Shown here one piece after another: positions 23,663-32,727 of a DNA stretch of 34,750 nt (position 1 is its first letter; every line of letters starts with the position of its first letter). The position numbers and the translations under genes are program-made. The stretch lies in contig JAHRVR010000148.1 in NCBI GenBank assembly GCA_019090585.1, positions 1-34,750 of the forward strand. Reading direction: 5' to 3'. This DNA is from Sphingomonadaceae bacterium (GTDB taxonomy: Bacteria; Pseudomonadota; Alphaproteobacteria; Sphingomonadales; Sphingomonadaceae). The notes under the pieces are model-generated. The model saw only the letters and a program-made list of their open reading frames with translations. It did no database searches and had not been told where the DNA came from.

Positions 23663-25294
23663 ATGAAGCAAGAATATGACGCGGTAGTTGTCGGCGCGGG
23701 TTTTGCCGGCATGCACATGCTGTGGAAACTTCGTCAGATGGGCATGTCGGCTATCGTCGTCGAGAAGGGCAGCGACGTGGGCGGAACCTGGTACTGGAAC
23801 CGTTATCCGGGCGCGCGCTGCGATGTGCCTTCGCTGGACTATTCGGTGCCGTGGGATCCCGAGCTCGATCAGGAGTGGGACTGGAGCGAGCGCTACTCTG
23901 CACAGCCCGAAATACTAAAATATGCCACGCATCTGGCCGACCGGCACGATTTCCGCAAGGACATCAAGTTCAACACCAGGGTCAACCGCGCGACTTGGGA
24001 CGAAGCGCGCACGCTATGGGTGGTGGAGACCGATCAGGGCGACACGTTTGAGGCCCGCTATTTCATCAGCGGAGCAGGCGCGCTTTCCGAGCCGAACCTG
24101 CCCGATATACCCGGAATCCGCAGCTTCAAGGGCGAGATGTATCATACAGGGCAATGGCCGAGTGAACCGGTCACGCTTGCCGGCAAACGTGTCGCTGTGC
24201 TTGGCACAGGCTCGACCGGAGTTCAGGCAACCACTGCCATCGCAAAGGAGGCGGATCACCTCTATGTGTTGCAGCGCACGGCCCAGTTCAGCCTGCCTTG
24301 CCACACCCCCCCGCTGACCGAGGCCGACCATGCCAAGCTAAGGGTGCGCTATCCTGAGCACCGCGAATGGCAGCGCAACAGTTATGCTGCGACGGCTTCG
24401 ACCATAGAAATGCCGTTTGGCGCGCGCGCCTTTGACGACCCCAAGGAAACACGTTTCGAAAATTACGAGACAGCCTGGAATAACGGCTCGGCTGCACTGG
24501 TCGGCGTTTATGGCGATGTTTCGATCAATGCCGAGGTTGCCACAGAGGTGTCCGATTTCGTGCGGGACAAGATCCGCGCGACGGTGAAGGATCAGGCAGT
24601 TGCCGAAAAGCTCTGCCCGCGCCCGGGTTCCTATATCGGCACGCGCAGGATCATCATCGACACCGGCTATTATCAGATATTCAATCAGCCCAATGTGACG
24701 CTGATCGATATTCACAGCGACCCCATCACCGAGATCACCGAGAACGGTGTGAAGACGCAGAACACATTCTGCAAGATCGACATGCTGGTTGTCGCCACCG
24801 GATACGATGCCGTCACCGGGCCGCTGCTGTCCATGAACATTACCGGCAAGGACGGGGTACAGTTGAAGGATGCCTGGGCCGACGCACCGCGCACTTATCT
24901 TGGTGTGATGGTTGCTGGCTTTCCCAACATGTTCACCATCACCGGCCCAAGCAGCCCCGGCGTCCTGGCCAATGTGATTTACTCAATCGACCAGCACGTG
25001 AACTGGATTTCCGATTGCCTTGAAAATATGCACCAGACCGGGGCTATCGAGATCGATACAACGCCGGAAGCTGAGGCGGAATGGAATGCGCACACTTTCG
25101 AGACATGCTCTGGCAGCCTGCGCATGAACGATGAGAATAACTGGTATCTTGGCACCAATGTTCCCGGTAAGGCGCGCGCCGTGCTTGTCTATCAGGGCGG
25201 TCTTGGCTTCTACAAAGAGAAGTGTGACGAGATTGCCGCCGATAATTATCGCGGTTTCGTCTTCAATTATGACCAGGAGAAAGAGACCGCCTGA
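23663..25294 (+). CDS. Type I Baeyer-Villiger monooxygenase (cyclohexanone-monooxygenase-like)
   Basis: FAD- and NADPH-dependent enzyme that would insert oxygen next to a ketone to give a lactone or ester. It has 543 residues, the same length as classic cyclohexanone monooxygenase. The FAD Rossmann motif is 'GAGFAG' near residue 11, followed by 'GGTWYWNRYPGARCD'. The Baeyer-Villiger fingerprint FxGxxxHxxxWP reads 'FKGEMYHTGQWP', and the NADPH Rossmann motif is 'GTGSTG'. GAGGA lies 6 bases before the ATG. It is divergent from ugd. The natural ketone is unknown; neighbours suggest an alicyclic or steroid-like compound. Confidence 0.93.
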   Translation: MKQEYDAVVVGAGFAGMHMLWKLRQMGMSAIVVEKGSDVGGTWYWNRYPGARCDVPSLDYSVPWDPELDQEWDWSERYSAQPEILKYATHLADRHDFRKDIKFNTRVNRATWDEARTLWVVETDQGDTFEARYFISGAGALSEPNLPDIPGIRSFKGEMYHTGQWPSEPVTLAGKRVAVLGTGSTGVQATTAIAKEADHLYVLQRTAQFSLPCHTPPLTEADHAKLRVRYPEHREWQRNSYAATASTIEMPFGARAFDDPKETRFENYETAWNNGSAALVGVYGDVSINAEVATEVSDFVRDKIRATVKDQAVAEKLCPRPGSYIGTRRIIIDTGYYQIFNQPNVTLIDIHSDPITEITENGVKTQNTFCKIDMLVVATGYDAVTGPLLSMNITGKDGVQLKDAWADAPRTYLGVMVAGFPNMFTITGPSSPGVLANVIYSIDQHVNWISDCLENMHQTGAIEIDTTPEAEAEWNAHTFETCSGSLRMNDENNWYLGTNVPGKARAVLVYQGGLGFYKEKCDEIAADNYRGFVFNYDQEKETA

Positions 25295-25368
25295 GCCTGT
25301 GCGAGCAAAGCTTGGGCTGCGGATAGACCCGTCCGGCGTTTGAGGCCCAACAAACAATCCGCCTCGGA

Positions 25369-25695
25369 TCAGTGTTCGAACACTTTGCCGGGATTCAGGA
25401 TGTTGCGCGGATCGAGAGTGGACTTGATCGCCTTCATCAGCGCGATTTCTTCTGGCGAGCGTGACCACGAGAGGTAATCGCGCTTTTCAAGGCCGATGCC
25501 GTGCTCTGCTGAAATCGAACCGCCGATGGGCTTCAGGGGATCGTAGATGATTTCATTCAGCGCGCGCTTGGTTTCCTTCTCCCGGTCCGGAACCCCTGCG
25601 ATGAGGTGAAGATTGCCATCGCCCATATGCCCAAAAACGGTCAGCGTAGCCTTGCCGGGCCACCTGGCCTCCAGCGCCGCGCGCACATATTTCAT
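25369..25695 (-). pseudogene. C-terminal remnant of an FAD-linked oxidase (GlcD/D-2-hydroxyacid dehydrogenase type)
   Basis: About 108 residues match only the C-terminal end of the FAD-binding oxidase family: 'VFGHMGDGNLHLIAGV' carries the usual metal/substrate His residues, followed by 'SISAEHGIGLEKRDYLSW' and the terminal 'LDPRNILNPGKVFEH'. The N-terminal FAD-binding domain, normally about 350 residues, is missing. Upstream sequence in the same frame (the 504-residue ORF of the track) is antisense to the acyl-CoA dehydrogenase gene and not related. So this is a 5'-deleted gene, probably cut when the neighbouring acyl-CoA dehydrogenase genes arrived. It is presumed non-functional. Confidence 0.8.
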
Positions 25696-25807
25696 GAAAT
25701 TCCTTTTCCCTGTAGGGTCATGCACCATTCTGTCTGGCCGAGTCAGCCTTTGCGCGTTAGGATGAAGCTGAACCGTGATTTGCCGCGACTGCATGTCAAG
25801 ACGGGCG

Positions 25808-25822
25808 GCACTGCATAAGTGC
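25808..25822. promoter_or_regulatory. Small palindrome GCACT-gcata-AGTGC before the acyl-CoA dehydrogenase pair
   Basis: A 5-5-5 inverted repeat just upstream of the ribosome binding site of the first acyl-CoA dehydrogenase gene. Its position fits an operator, but it is short enough to arise by chance. Confidence 0.25.
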
Positions 25823-25836
25823 AAAGAGGATGATGG

Positions 25837-26982
25837 ATGGACTTTGAGTGGGACGAGGAGCAGCGCCTTTTCAGGGAAAAGGTGCGGGCGTTCATTGCAA
25901 ATAACCTTCCGGACAATTGGGAGGACGTTGCCGGTCATGGGCCCGGTTCTGCGGAACTGACGCACATGTCGCGCCAATTCTGCGGTGCGCTTGCCGATGA
26001 GGACATGTTGTTCCCGCATTGGCCGGTTGAACTTGGCGGACAGGGCGCGGACCCGTGGCATCAGCAGATCCTGGCTGAGGAGATGTGGGCTGCGGGAGAG
26101 CCGCGCGGCGCGCAATATATGAACGTCAACTGGATTGGCCCGACTCTGGTTCGCTATGGCACGGAAATTCAGAAAGAGCGTTACCTTCCGCCGATCGTCA
26201 AAGGCGATGCCATCTGGTGTCAGGGGTTTTCGGAACCGGGCGCCGGATCGGACCTTGCCGGGCTTCGCACTCGCGCCGTTCTTGAGGACGGCAAGTACCG
26301 GATCAATGGCCAGAAAATCTGGACCAGCTATGCGGGCCTGGCGGAGACATGTTTCATGCTCGTGCGGACTGCGGAGGACAGGCATACCGGGATAACTATC
26401 CTGCTGGTGCCGATGGACACGCCGGGAATTACGGTGCGCGAGATTCCCAGCATTATCGGCGATGGCGACATTCACGAGGTTTTCCTCGACGATGTCATAG
26501 TGCCTGCCGATGCGCGACTGGGCGAGGAAGGCCATGCGTGGGAAATCATCAATTATTCGCTCAGGAACGAGCGGCTGGGCATTCCGCGCTATCAGCTTGC
26601 ACGCGCGGCTCTGGACCGGGCGGTTGCAACCTTGCGCGATCATGCGGCGTTTGACGATGACTCGGTTCAGATCGAGGCTGCTCGCGCGGCCAGTATGTGC
26701 GAGGCGGCGCGCTCGGGCATCTATGCCATTGTCAGTCGCCGCAGTCATGGCGAAGAAGTAGGCCCGGAAGCAGCAGCGGCGCGCTTTGCCACGGTCATGG
26801 CGGAGCGCGCAGTGAGCGAATTCGTGGTCGAATATTTGCCGGGGGCGCTGGCATCGTCCGATCCGTTCCTGAGGATGCATCACCAGCGGGGAATCGTGGC
26901 GGGCATTGCGTCCGGTGCGGCCGAGATTCAGCTTAACATCATTGCCTCAAGTGTCCTGCAACTGCCCAGGGAGCCTCGCTAG
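25837..26982 (+). CDS. Acyl-CoA dehydrogenase, probable alpha subunit
   Basis: Flavoprotein that introduces a double bond into an acyl-CoA, 381 residues, full length. The flavin and substrate motifs 'WCQGFSEPGAGSDLAGL' and 'INGQKIWTSYAGLA' are intact, as is the C-terminal 'GIASGAAEIQLNIIAS' that contacts the FAD of the partner subunit. AAGAGGA precedes the ATG. The next gene begins right after the stop and encodes a shorter dehydrogenase, the pattern of alpha2beta2 heterotetramers such as the ChsE1-ChsE2 and FadE pairs for steroid-like substrates. A bulky acyl-CoA is therefore likely, but this is inferred from the pairing. Confidence 0.92.
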   Translation: MDFEWDEEQRLFREKVRAFIANNLPDNWEDVAGHGPGSAELTHMSRQFCGALADEDMLFPHWPVELGGQGADPWHQQILAEEMWAAGEPRGAQYMNVNWIGPTLVRYGTEIQKERYLPPIVKGDAIWCQGFSEPGAGSDLAGLRTRAVLEDGKYRINGQKIWTSYAGLAETCFMLVRTAEDRHTGITILLVPMDTPGITVREIPSIIGDGDIHEVFLDDVIVPADARLGEEGHAWEIINYSLRNERLGIPRYQLARAALDRAVATLRDHAAFDDDSVQIEAARAASMCEAARSGIYAIVSRRSHGEEVGPEAAAARFATVMAERAVSEFVVEYLPGALASSDPFLRMHHQRGIVAGIASGAAEIQLNIIASSVLQLPREPR

Positions 26983-27906
26983 ATGGATATTACACTTAGC
27001 CCGGACCACATCACCCTGCTCGATGCGCTGGACAGCCTCGTCAATCCTTATACCGCGCCTCCGACAGGCGAAGTTCCCTTTGCTCTCGAAGACACAGCAT
27101 TGGAGGGCGCGCTTGTTGAAAGCGGTTTTCTGGAGGTTGCACGCGAGCCTGAATTTGGCCTTGTCGGTGCGGCGCTCGTTACCGAACGGATTGCCCGTTT
27201 GCCCTATGCCGTTGAAGCGGCGGCAAGCGCATTTGTGGGTCCGCTCCTTGATGAAGAACTTTCGCGGCCTGTCTGCGTGAGCGCGCGAAGCGGATTGTGG
27301 CAGCCGATCGCTTACCTTCGCGGTGGCAGCACGCTGATCTTGCTTGAAGACGATGACTCCGTGTCCATCCTGAAGGTCAGCGAAGATATGGTGCAAGCCG
27401 AACCGGAATCGCTTTTCGCTTATCCTATGGGAAAGCTGATCGACCCATCGGGCGGGGCTGCGACGCGCGTTGGCGCGCTCAGCGCCGATCAGGTGCGGAT
27501 CCGGGTTCAGCTCGCACTGGCGGCTGAGGTATCGGGGTTGCTGCGTGCCGCGCTGGACAGCACGGTCACTTACGTATCCGAGCGCAAACAATTCGGACGC
27601 CCGCTGGCGACTTTCCAGGCCCTTCGGCATCGTCTTTCCGAAATCCACGTGCGGACCGAGAGTCTCTATTGGATGATGTTGCGCGCAGCCGGCCTTCAGG
27701 ATCCGGGGCAGGCGGCGCTCACAGCGCTTTATGCGCAGGAAAGCGCAAGGGTGGCGACTTATGATTTCCATCAGCTACTTGGCGCGATGGGCATGACGCT
27801 GGAGCATCCTCTGCACTTCTGGACTTATCGCCTCAAGGCGCTGATCGGCCAGATGGGAGGGCGCGGAGAGCAAGCGCGCCGTGCCGCAGCTTCGCTTTGG
27901 CCGTAA
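26983..27906 (+). CDS. Acyl-CoA dehydrogenase, probable beta subunit
   Basis: A divergent acyl-CoA dehydrogenase of 307 residues, about 75 shorter than its neighbour. The N-terminal and middle domains are poorly conserved: the FAD-contact motifs around 'FSEP' and 'KxW' are not seen. The C-terminal helical domain is clear ('RKQFGRPLATFQALRHRLSEIHVRTESL', 'YDFHQLLGAMGMTLEHPLHFWTYRLKAL'). It starts directly after the upstream stop. Such shortened partners form mixed tetramers in which each alpha-beta interface makes one active site. Confidence 0.87.
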   Translation: MDITLSPDHITLLDALDSLVNPYTAPPTGEVPFALEDTALEGALVESGFLEVAREPEFGLVGAALVTERIARLPYAVEAAASAFVGPLLDEELSRPVCVSARSGLWQPIAYLRGGSTLILLEDDDSVSILKVSEDMVQAEPESLFAYPMGKLIDPSGGAATRVGALSADQVRIRVQLALAAEVSGLLRAALDSTVTYVSERKQFGRPLATFQALRHRLSEIHVRTESLYWMMLRAAGLQDPGQAALTALYAQESARVATYDFHQLLGAMGMTLEHPLHFWTYRLKALIGQMGGRGEQARRAAASLWP

Positions 27907-28158
27907 GCGCCCCGCGGAATCGAAGTCGGGCGCGAAGGGCACGGGATTGACGATTTGGCGCGCTTGCTTGCTGTCGGAATTTTGGGCGTTAGACAGGCTG
28001 CGCGGGCTGCGCCGCCGCTTAACCCACGCATCGCAAAGGGACATACCGTCCATAGACAGCATGTCCGAATATGACGTGTGGGTGGTTGCGGTAAGGGAAT
28101 CTCATGATTTCGGATTCCTCTGTTTCTCGCGTCCCTCCTATTACCCGCCGATAACGGG

Positions 28159-29349
28159 TCAATATTTCTCCGAGCTATAGACCACGGCACCGCCCGAATT
28201 CGGGAGCCCCTGGCAGGCCATTGCCATATTGACGTCACGCTGTCTTTCTCCGGCGCGGCGGGACAGCTGTAAATAACATTCCAGCATCTGCGCCGTTCCA
28301 TGAACGCGCCCATTCCCGAGAGAGCCGCCACTGGCAAGCACGGCAGGGGAGCCGGCCCGGTCAGAGTCGATGCCGCCTTCCGATACCATTTGATGCGCTT
28401 CACCGGGTCCGCAAAGCCCGGTCAGTTCCATCCAGAAATAGACGAGCGGGGCAAAGCCGTCATAGACTTGCAGGTAATCGATTTCCTCAACGCTCACGCC
28501 CGCACGCTGGCACAACTGATCTACATTCTGCTGCCCCTGTTCCATGATACCGTCATAGGGCCACAGTGAGGGTATCAGCCTGCGTTTTGGCAACATTTCC
28601 GTATAGCTGGAAATATAGACCGGCTTGTGCGGTAAATCGCGCGCGCGTTCAGCCGATGTCAGGACGAATGTCGCGACGGCATCAACGGGAATATCGCAGT
28701 CGAACATTCGAATGGGATCGTTGATGACTGGCGCTGCAAGGTATGCTTCCTCGCTCAACGGCTTGTCCGCCCAATAGGACCACGGCAAGCGCGCGCCGTT
28801 CTTTCTGGCCTCTGTAACCACCGAAGCCAGTGCGTTTTCAGGCACGTCATATCGCTGCACATATTCGTTATAGGCAAGCGCGATCGCGGCTATCGGCCCG
28901 AAATGCCCTTGCGGCATTCCCCATTGCTCGCGTCCGCGCGCCTCCTGTTCCGTGCTATTGTGGTAACGGCCGACAGGATTGTGCAGCGCCCGGTGGACGA
29001 CGACATAATCGGCGGCTCCGGCATGAATCGCATTGACTGCCAAAGCCACTGGGGCGGGCAACTGCCCTTGCGGATTCTCCATGAACCGGGGGATGACACC
29101 AAGATGTTGCGCCAGCCAGTTGGCGGTCACAAAGGCCACACCGTCTTCGGCGCTGTGCGACCCGAAGCTGGGGAACATCGGGGTCGTGGTAAAGCCATCA
29201 ATATCCGATACGGCCAGTCCCGCATCCGCTATTGCCTCACGCGTTGTCTGAATGGTGAGGGCACCCAGCGACATCGGTGATCGCCGTGAGACCGGACTTT
29301 GTGCATAGCCTGCGATGGCAACCTGATTGCGCGCTGCAAATTCGCTCAT
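28159..29349 (-). CDS. Thiolase-like lipid-transfer protein (Ltp/SCP2-type), candidate retro-aldolase
   Basis: A thiolase-fold protein of 396 residues. The ATG at 29349 is chosen; it overlaps the upstream stop as ATGA, while the track extends to 29376. The thiolase Cys nucleophile motif is not visible, and the usual GHP motif near the end is changed to 'ASGGSLGNGRVHG'. 'YLQVYDGFAPLVYFWME' matches the tyrosine-containing segment of Ltp2-type aldolases. With the DUF35 partner encoded just upstream, these enzymes cleave a 3-hydroxyacyl-CoA by retro-aldol reaction to remove a side-chain piece, for example from steroids. The function here is inferred from family and pairing. Confidence 0.85.
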   Translation of the reverse strand: MSEFAARNQVAIAGYAQSPVSRRSPMSLGALTIQTTREAIADAGLAVSDIDGFTTTPMFPSFGSHSAEDGVAFVTANWLAQHLGVIPRFMENPQGQLPAPVALAVNAIHAGAADYVVVHRALHNPVGRYHNSTEQEARGREQWGMPQGHFGPIAAIALAYNEYVQRYDVPENALASVVTEARKNGARLPWSYWADKPLSEEAYLAAPVINDPIRMFDCDIPVDAVATFVLTSAERARDLPHKPVYISSYTEMLPKRRLIPSLWPYDGIMEQGQQNVDQLCQRAGVSVEEIDYLQVYDGFAPLVYFWMELTGLCGPGEAHQMVSEGGIDSDRAGSPAVLASGGSLGNGRVHGTAQMLECYLQLSRRAGERQRDVNMAMACQGLPNSGGAVVYSSEKY

Positions 29350-29771
29350 GATGTGGCCAATCGGAACGCCGGACAAGCGACGCCATCGGCAATATCTTCA
29401 AAGTCCACTTGCACCTTGTCCCCCAGTTTCAACGCTGTGTCGACGCCGTCCAGAAGGCGGCCCGTGATACGAAGTCCCGCCTGCTCAGAGAGTTCAACGT
29501 CGACCAGCAGGAACGGAACATCCTGCTCAAAACCCGGCAGGAGCGCCTGCCTTACCACCGTCCAGGATTTAACAATCCCGCGCCCGGAGACCGGCTCGAA
29601 CGTGAAGCGCGGCTCGATGCTCCCACACCTTATGCAAACAGTGTCCGGCGGGTGCGTGAACCCGTGGCAGGCGGAGCAGCGCGCTATCGCCAGTTCATGG
29701 CGTGCGGTCGCTTCCCAATATCCGGCTGACGATGCATCGGGTACTGGAACGGGTCTGTCAGTAACGCTCAT
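29346..29771 (-). CDS. Zn-ribbon/OB-fold protein (DUF35), partner of the thiolase-like protein
   Basis: A 141-residue protein. The N-terminal rubredoxin-like zinc ribbon has four Cys in 'CSACHGFTHPPDTVCIRCG', followed by an OB-fold domain ('GRGIVKSWTVV', 'LGDKVQVDFEDI'). DUF35 proteins bind Ltp-type aldolases or thiolases and are needed for their activity. The stop overlaps the Ltp start, so the two subunits are made together. Confidence 0.9.
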   Translation of the reverse strand: MSVTDRPVPVPDASSAGYWEATARHELAIARCSACHGFTHPPDTVCIRCGSIEPRFTFEPVSGRGIVKSWTVVRQALLPGFEQDVPFLLVDVELSEQAGLRITGRLLDGVDTALKLGDKVQVDFEDIADGVACPAFRLATS

Positions 29772-29979
29772 TCATGCGCACCTTGTGTTTAAGAGTAACT
29801 GCGCTCGTATAACTGCAATTTTCGGCACATTGCCAAGGCTTCATCGGCGGCTGGAGGACTGTCGATTTCCTGTTGCCGGTCAGCCAAAGGCACCGCCGTC
29901 ATTGCGGCCTCTCTTCGTCAATCCGGCCTGCGGCAGGGGCAATAACCCCCGCCGCAGACTGGTTCATGACATCGAGAAA

Positions 29980-31200
29980 TCAGGACGCGGCAGGCGCGGC
30001 GCTGAGGTCAAGATTGTAAAGCGCCTCGGCATTGGCCCCGAATACCTTGCGGCGATCGGCTGGCGAAAGCTGCTCCAGCGTCGATTGATGATAGCCCAGC
30101 GGGCTGGGGTGCAGACAAGTTGGATGCGGCCAGTCTGTCTCGAACATGATGTTATCCGCACCAGTACGGTTCACCGCATCAAGCAGACCGGTACGCTCGG
30201 CCCAGAAACAGATTGAGAAGTGTTCGTTGAAGAGGTCCGTAACAGAAGTGTTCCAGTCGGGCAGGTTTTCTTCGACCTGATATTGCAGCGTTTCCAGCAT
30301 GAACGGAACCCAGCCAACATTGCTTTCGACCGAAGTGAACTGCAGCTTGGGATGGCGCTTGAATATGCTCGACATCAGGATGTTCAGGATAATGATCATG
30401 TTGGGTGCGAAGAGCATTGAGCCGCTAACCGCATATTGCTCGTAGCCTGTCAGGCTGGGCCAGGTGTCGGGATTTACCCATCCCTCTGAGCCTTGTGAGA
30501 AGCCAATGTGGAAATTGACCGGCAGCTTGCGGTCTTCGCACAGCTCCCACAGCGGGCTCCAGTATTCTTCCGCCAGATCGGGCAGGCCATGATGCTGTGG
30601 GTTCGCGTGAATGTTGACACCGCGCATGCCCATGTCAGCGCAACGTTCAGCCTCGGCGACTGTCTTCTTGATATCCCACCATGGCAGCATTGCCATCGGA
30701 TAGATCCGGTTGTTCGAATCCGCCTGAAGTTCGGCCATCGCATCGTTCTGGATCGTGATGGCCATTTCCCTCAAGTCTGCGGCGACTTTCTGGGACTTTC
30801 CGCCGCCAAATCCGAGGAGATTGGTATAGGCGATCTGGGCGGCGATCCCGCTGTCATCCATATAGGCCAAACGGGCCTTGGTGTCGTAGGCGCCCACGAA
30901 GACATCTTCGATCGGGTGGTCGAAGAACTCAAGACCTGGAAGCTTTGAGCCGTCCTTCATAATTGCGGAATAGCCGTAATCCCGGCCCAGCATGTAGTCA
31001 CCGAGCATCCAGGCCGTCACACCGTCGACCGTCTTGCGCTGCGGCATCACGTCTTTGTATTTGCCCGGCGCCCGCGAGGTCCAAAGATCGGGCCATTCGG
31101 TGATATGCGAGTCTGCATCGACCACTTTGACGCCTTTGAGCAGCTCTTTGGCAGTCTTCTCGTGCGCGAGTGGGTTTCTTTCTGCTAAGTCCAGGGACAT
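29980..31200 (-). CDS. Amidohydrolase family 2 metal-dependent hydrolase/decarboxylase
   Basis: A TIM-barrel metalloenzyme of 406 residues (COG2159 type). The ATG at 31200 with AAGGAG upstream is preferred to the TTG at 31215. The N-terminal metal motif is 'DADSHITEW', with further ligands in 'GVNIHANPQHHGLPD' and 'VNFHIGFSQGSEGW', and the C-terminal Asp in 'FETDWPHPT'. Members hydrolyse C-N or C-O bonds or decarboxylate; many in sphingomonad catabolic clusters have no known substrate. It is divergent from the flavin monooxygenase gene and may be co-regulated. Confidence 0.85.
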   Translation of the reverse strand: MSLDLAERNPLAHEKTAKELLKGVKVVDADSHITEWPDLWTSRAPGKYKDVMPQRKTVDGVTAWMLGDYMLGRDYGYSAIMKDGSKLPGLEFFDHPIEDVFVGAYDTKARLAYMDDSGIAAQIAYTNLLGFGGGKSQKVAADLREMAITIQNDAMAELQADSNNRIYPMAMLPWWDIKKTVAEAERCADMGMRGVNIHANPQHHGLPDLAEEYWSPLWELCEDRKLPVNFHIGFSQGSEGWVNPDTWPSLTGYEQYAVSGSMLFAPNMIIILNILMSSIFKRHPKLQFTSVESNVGWVPFMLETLQYQVEENLPDWNTSVTDLFNEHFSICFWAERTGLLDAVNRTGADNIMFETDWPHPTCLHPSPLGYHQSTLEQLSPADRRKVFGANAEALYNLDLSAAPAAS

Positions 31201-31668
31201 CTTTTTCTCCTTCAATGAAAGCTCCTAAAGGAACTGCCGTCTTTTTAGGGTTTCGCGCGCCGTAGTGACGCCGAGATGCCTGCGCTGGGCACCAATTAAA
31301 TTAACTCGGCGCTATTGCCGCACCAAACCGGAATTGTCGAGAAACGACTACGATTATCGGATGCTGGAGCAGTTCAGGCCGCGTGTAATCCCGCTTTCGC
31401 TGTACGAAGCTGCGCCAGTTCACTGTTTGATCAAGCGCAATTTCTTCGGATAAATTGTCACCGCGCGAATCGGTATCTCTCGATCACGGCTGCAACAATT
31501 CCGGCGACCGGGAGTATTTTCCGGACACCGCGCACCGGATGTCGGACACCTGATGCCGCGCGGCGCAGACATGCATGGCAGTTGACGACCGGCGGGTAAG
31601 TGAGATTAAGTGAGGCATCAGGCCGGGCGTTCAAGCGTTCTTTGTTTTGATGTTGGGGGAAATGCAGG
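31201..31668. other. Divergent intergenic region with direct repeat CGGACACC
   Basis: No gene is seen in these 468 bases. They separate the amidohydrolase gene from the luciferase-like monooxygenase gene. There is an AT-rich patch near 31293-31306 (AATTAAATTAA). CGGACACC occurs at 31522-31529 and 31543-31550, two helical turns apart. This is probably the control region for both sides; no clear promoter was found. Confidence 0.4.
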
Positions 31669-32727
31669 ATGCGGTTCGGCGTTACATACAACCTGGAATT
31701 TGTGCCGGAAGTTCACAAGACCCACAAGCGTTACGTCGAGCTGATCCTGGAGCAGACCGTCCTGTTGGAACAATGCGGTTACGATGCCGCATGGTATAGC
31801 GAGCATCACACTGGCAGCTATTCATTCGGCAACCCCGCCGTGATCGCCGCCGCGGCTGCAATGAAGACCAGCACGATCAAGATTGGGACTGGCGTTTCCC
31901 TTTTGCCGCTGCACGAGCCGGTCTTGCTGGCAGAGGAATTCGCGCTGCTCGATGTCTTGAGCGACGGCAGGCTCGAATACGGTATCGGGCGGGGTTACAT
32001 CCCGCACGAATACGGATGGGTCAAAGTCCCGATTGAAGAGAGTCACGAACGGTATCACGAGATCGCCGACTTCCTGGTCCAGATGTGGACAACCGAGGGA
32101 AAGAGCGATTTTCACGGGAAGCATTTCCAGATCGAGAATTATGAGTGTTTCCCCAAGCCGCTTCAAAAGCCGTTCCCGGCGATCTACGCTTCAGCTGCGG
32201 GGTCGATGGAAAGTTACGTCTGGGCCGGTGAGAACGGCTTCCACCTTGGCACCGCTCTGTTCCTGCCAGACATCACCATGCTTCCCGATGGTCTTGCCGC
32301 ATACCGACAGGCGCTTAGCGATAACGGTCACGATCCCGCCCAGCGCGAGGTCATGGCGATAACCCAGATGTATTGCCACAAGGATCACGAAACCGCGCTG
32401 CGCGAGGGCGGGGCTTTCGCCAACAATTATTACCGCCATTTCGCGAAGCTTGGCGGGACAACCGATGCGAACCCGATTTACAACTATTACAACACGGTCG
32501 AATCGCTGGACCTGAACGCCAACGGCCAGTTGCTGCTCGGCTGTCCGCAGGCGCTTGTCGACAAGATTTCGCATTATCAGGAAGTGTACGGGCTTGATTA
32601 CATCATGCTGGAGATCGCCCAGGGCGGCGCGGAAAACTCAAAGATCTGCGACGCGGTAGAGACCTTTGCCAGCGAAGTGATGCCGCATTTCAAGACCGAT
32701 GCAAAACCCAAGGGAGTTTCTCCATGA
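31669..32727 (+). CDS. LLM-class flavin-dependent monooxygenase (luciferase-like)
   Basis: A TIM-barrel FMN or F420 monooxygenase of 352 residues. Luciferase-like features are 'CGYDAAWYSEHHTGSYSFGNPAVIAAAAAMKTSTIKIGTGVSLLPLHEPVLLAEEFALLDVLSDGRLEYGIGRGY'. GGGGGA lies 7 bases before the ATG. Its stop overlaps the next gene's start (ATGA), so it works with the SDR that follows. It may oxidise a ketone or aldehyde with reduced flavin from a separate reductase. No reductase gene is adjacent. Confidence 0.9.
   Translation: MRFGVTYNLEFVPEVHKTHKRYVELILEQTVLLEQCGYDAAWYSEHHTGSYSFGNPAVIAAAAAMKTSTIKIGTGVSLLPLHEPVLLAEEFALLDVLSDGRLEYGIGRGYIPHEYGWVKVPIEESHERYHEIADFLVQMWTTEGKSDFHGKHFQIENYECFPKPLQKPFPAIYASAAGSMESYVWAGENGFHLGTALFLPDITMLPDGLAAYRQALSDNGHDPAQREVMAITQMYCHKDHETALREGGAFANNYYRHFAKLGGTTDANPIYNYYNTVESLDLNANGQLLLGCPQALVDKISHYQEVYGLDYIMLEIAQGGAENSKICDAVETFASEVMPHFKTDAKPKGVSP

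Noticed and set aside
25696-26883. Upstream part of the 504-codon minus-strand ORF containing the oxidase remnant
   Set aside because: Only the last roughly 108 codons match the oxidase family; the rest is antisense to the acyl-CoA dehydrogenase gene and unrelated.
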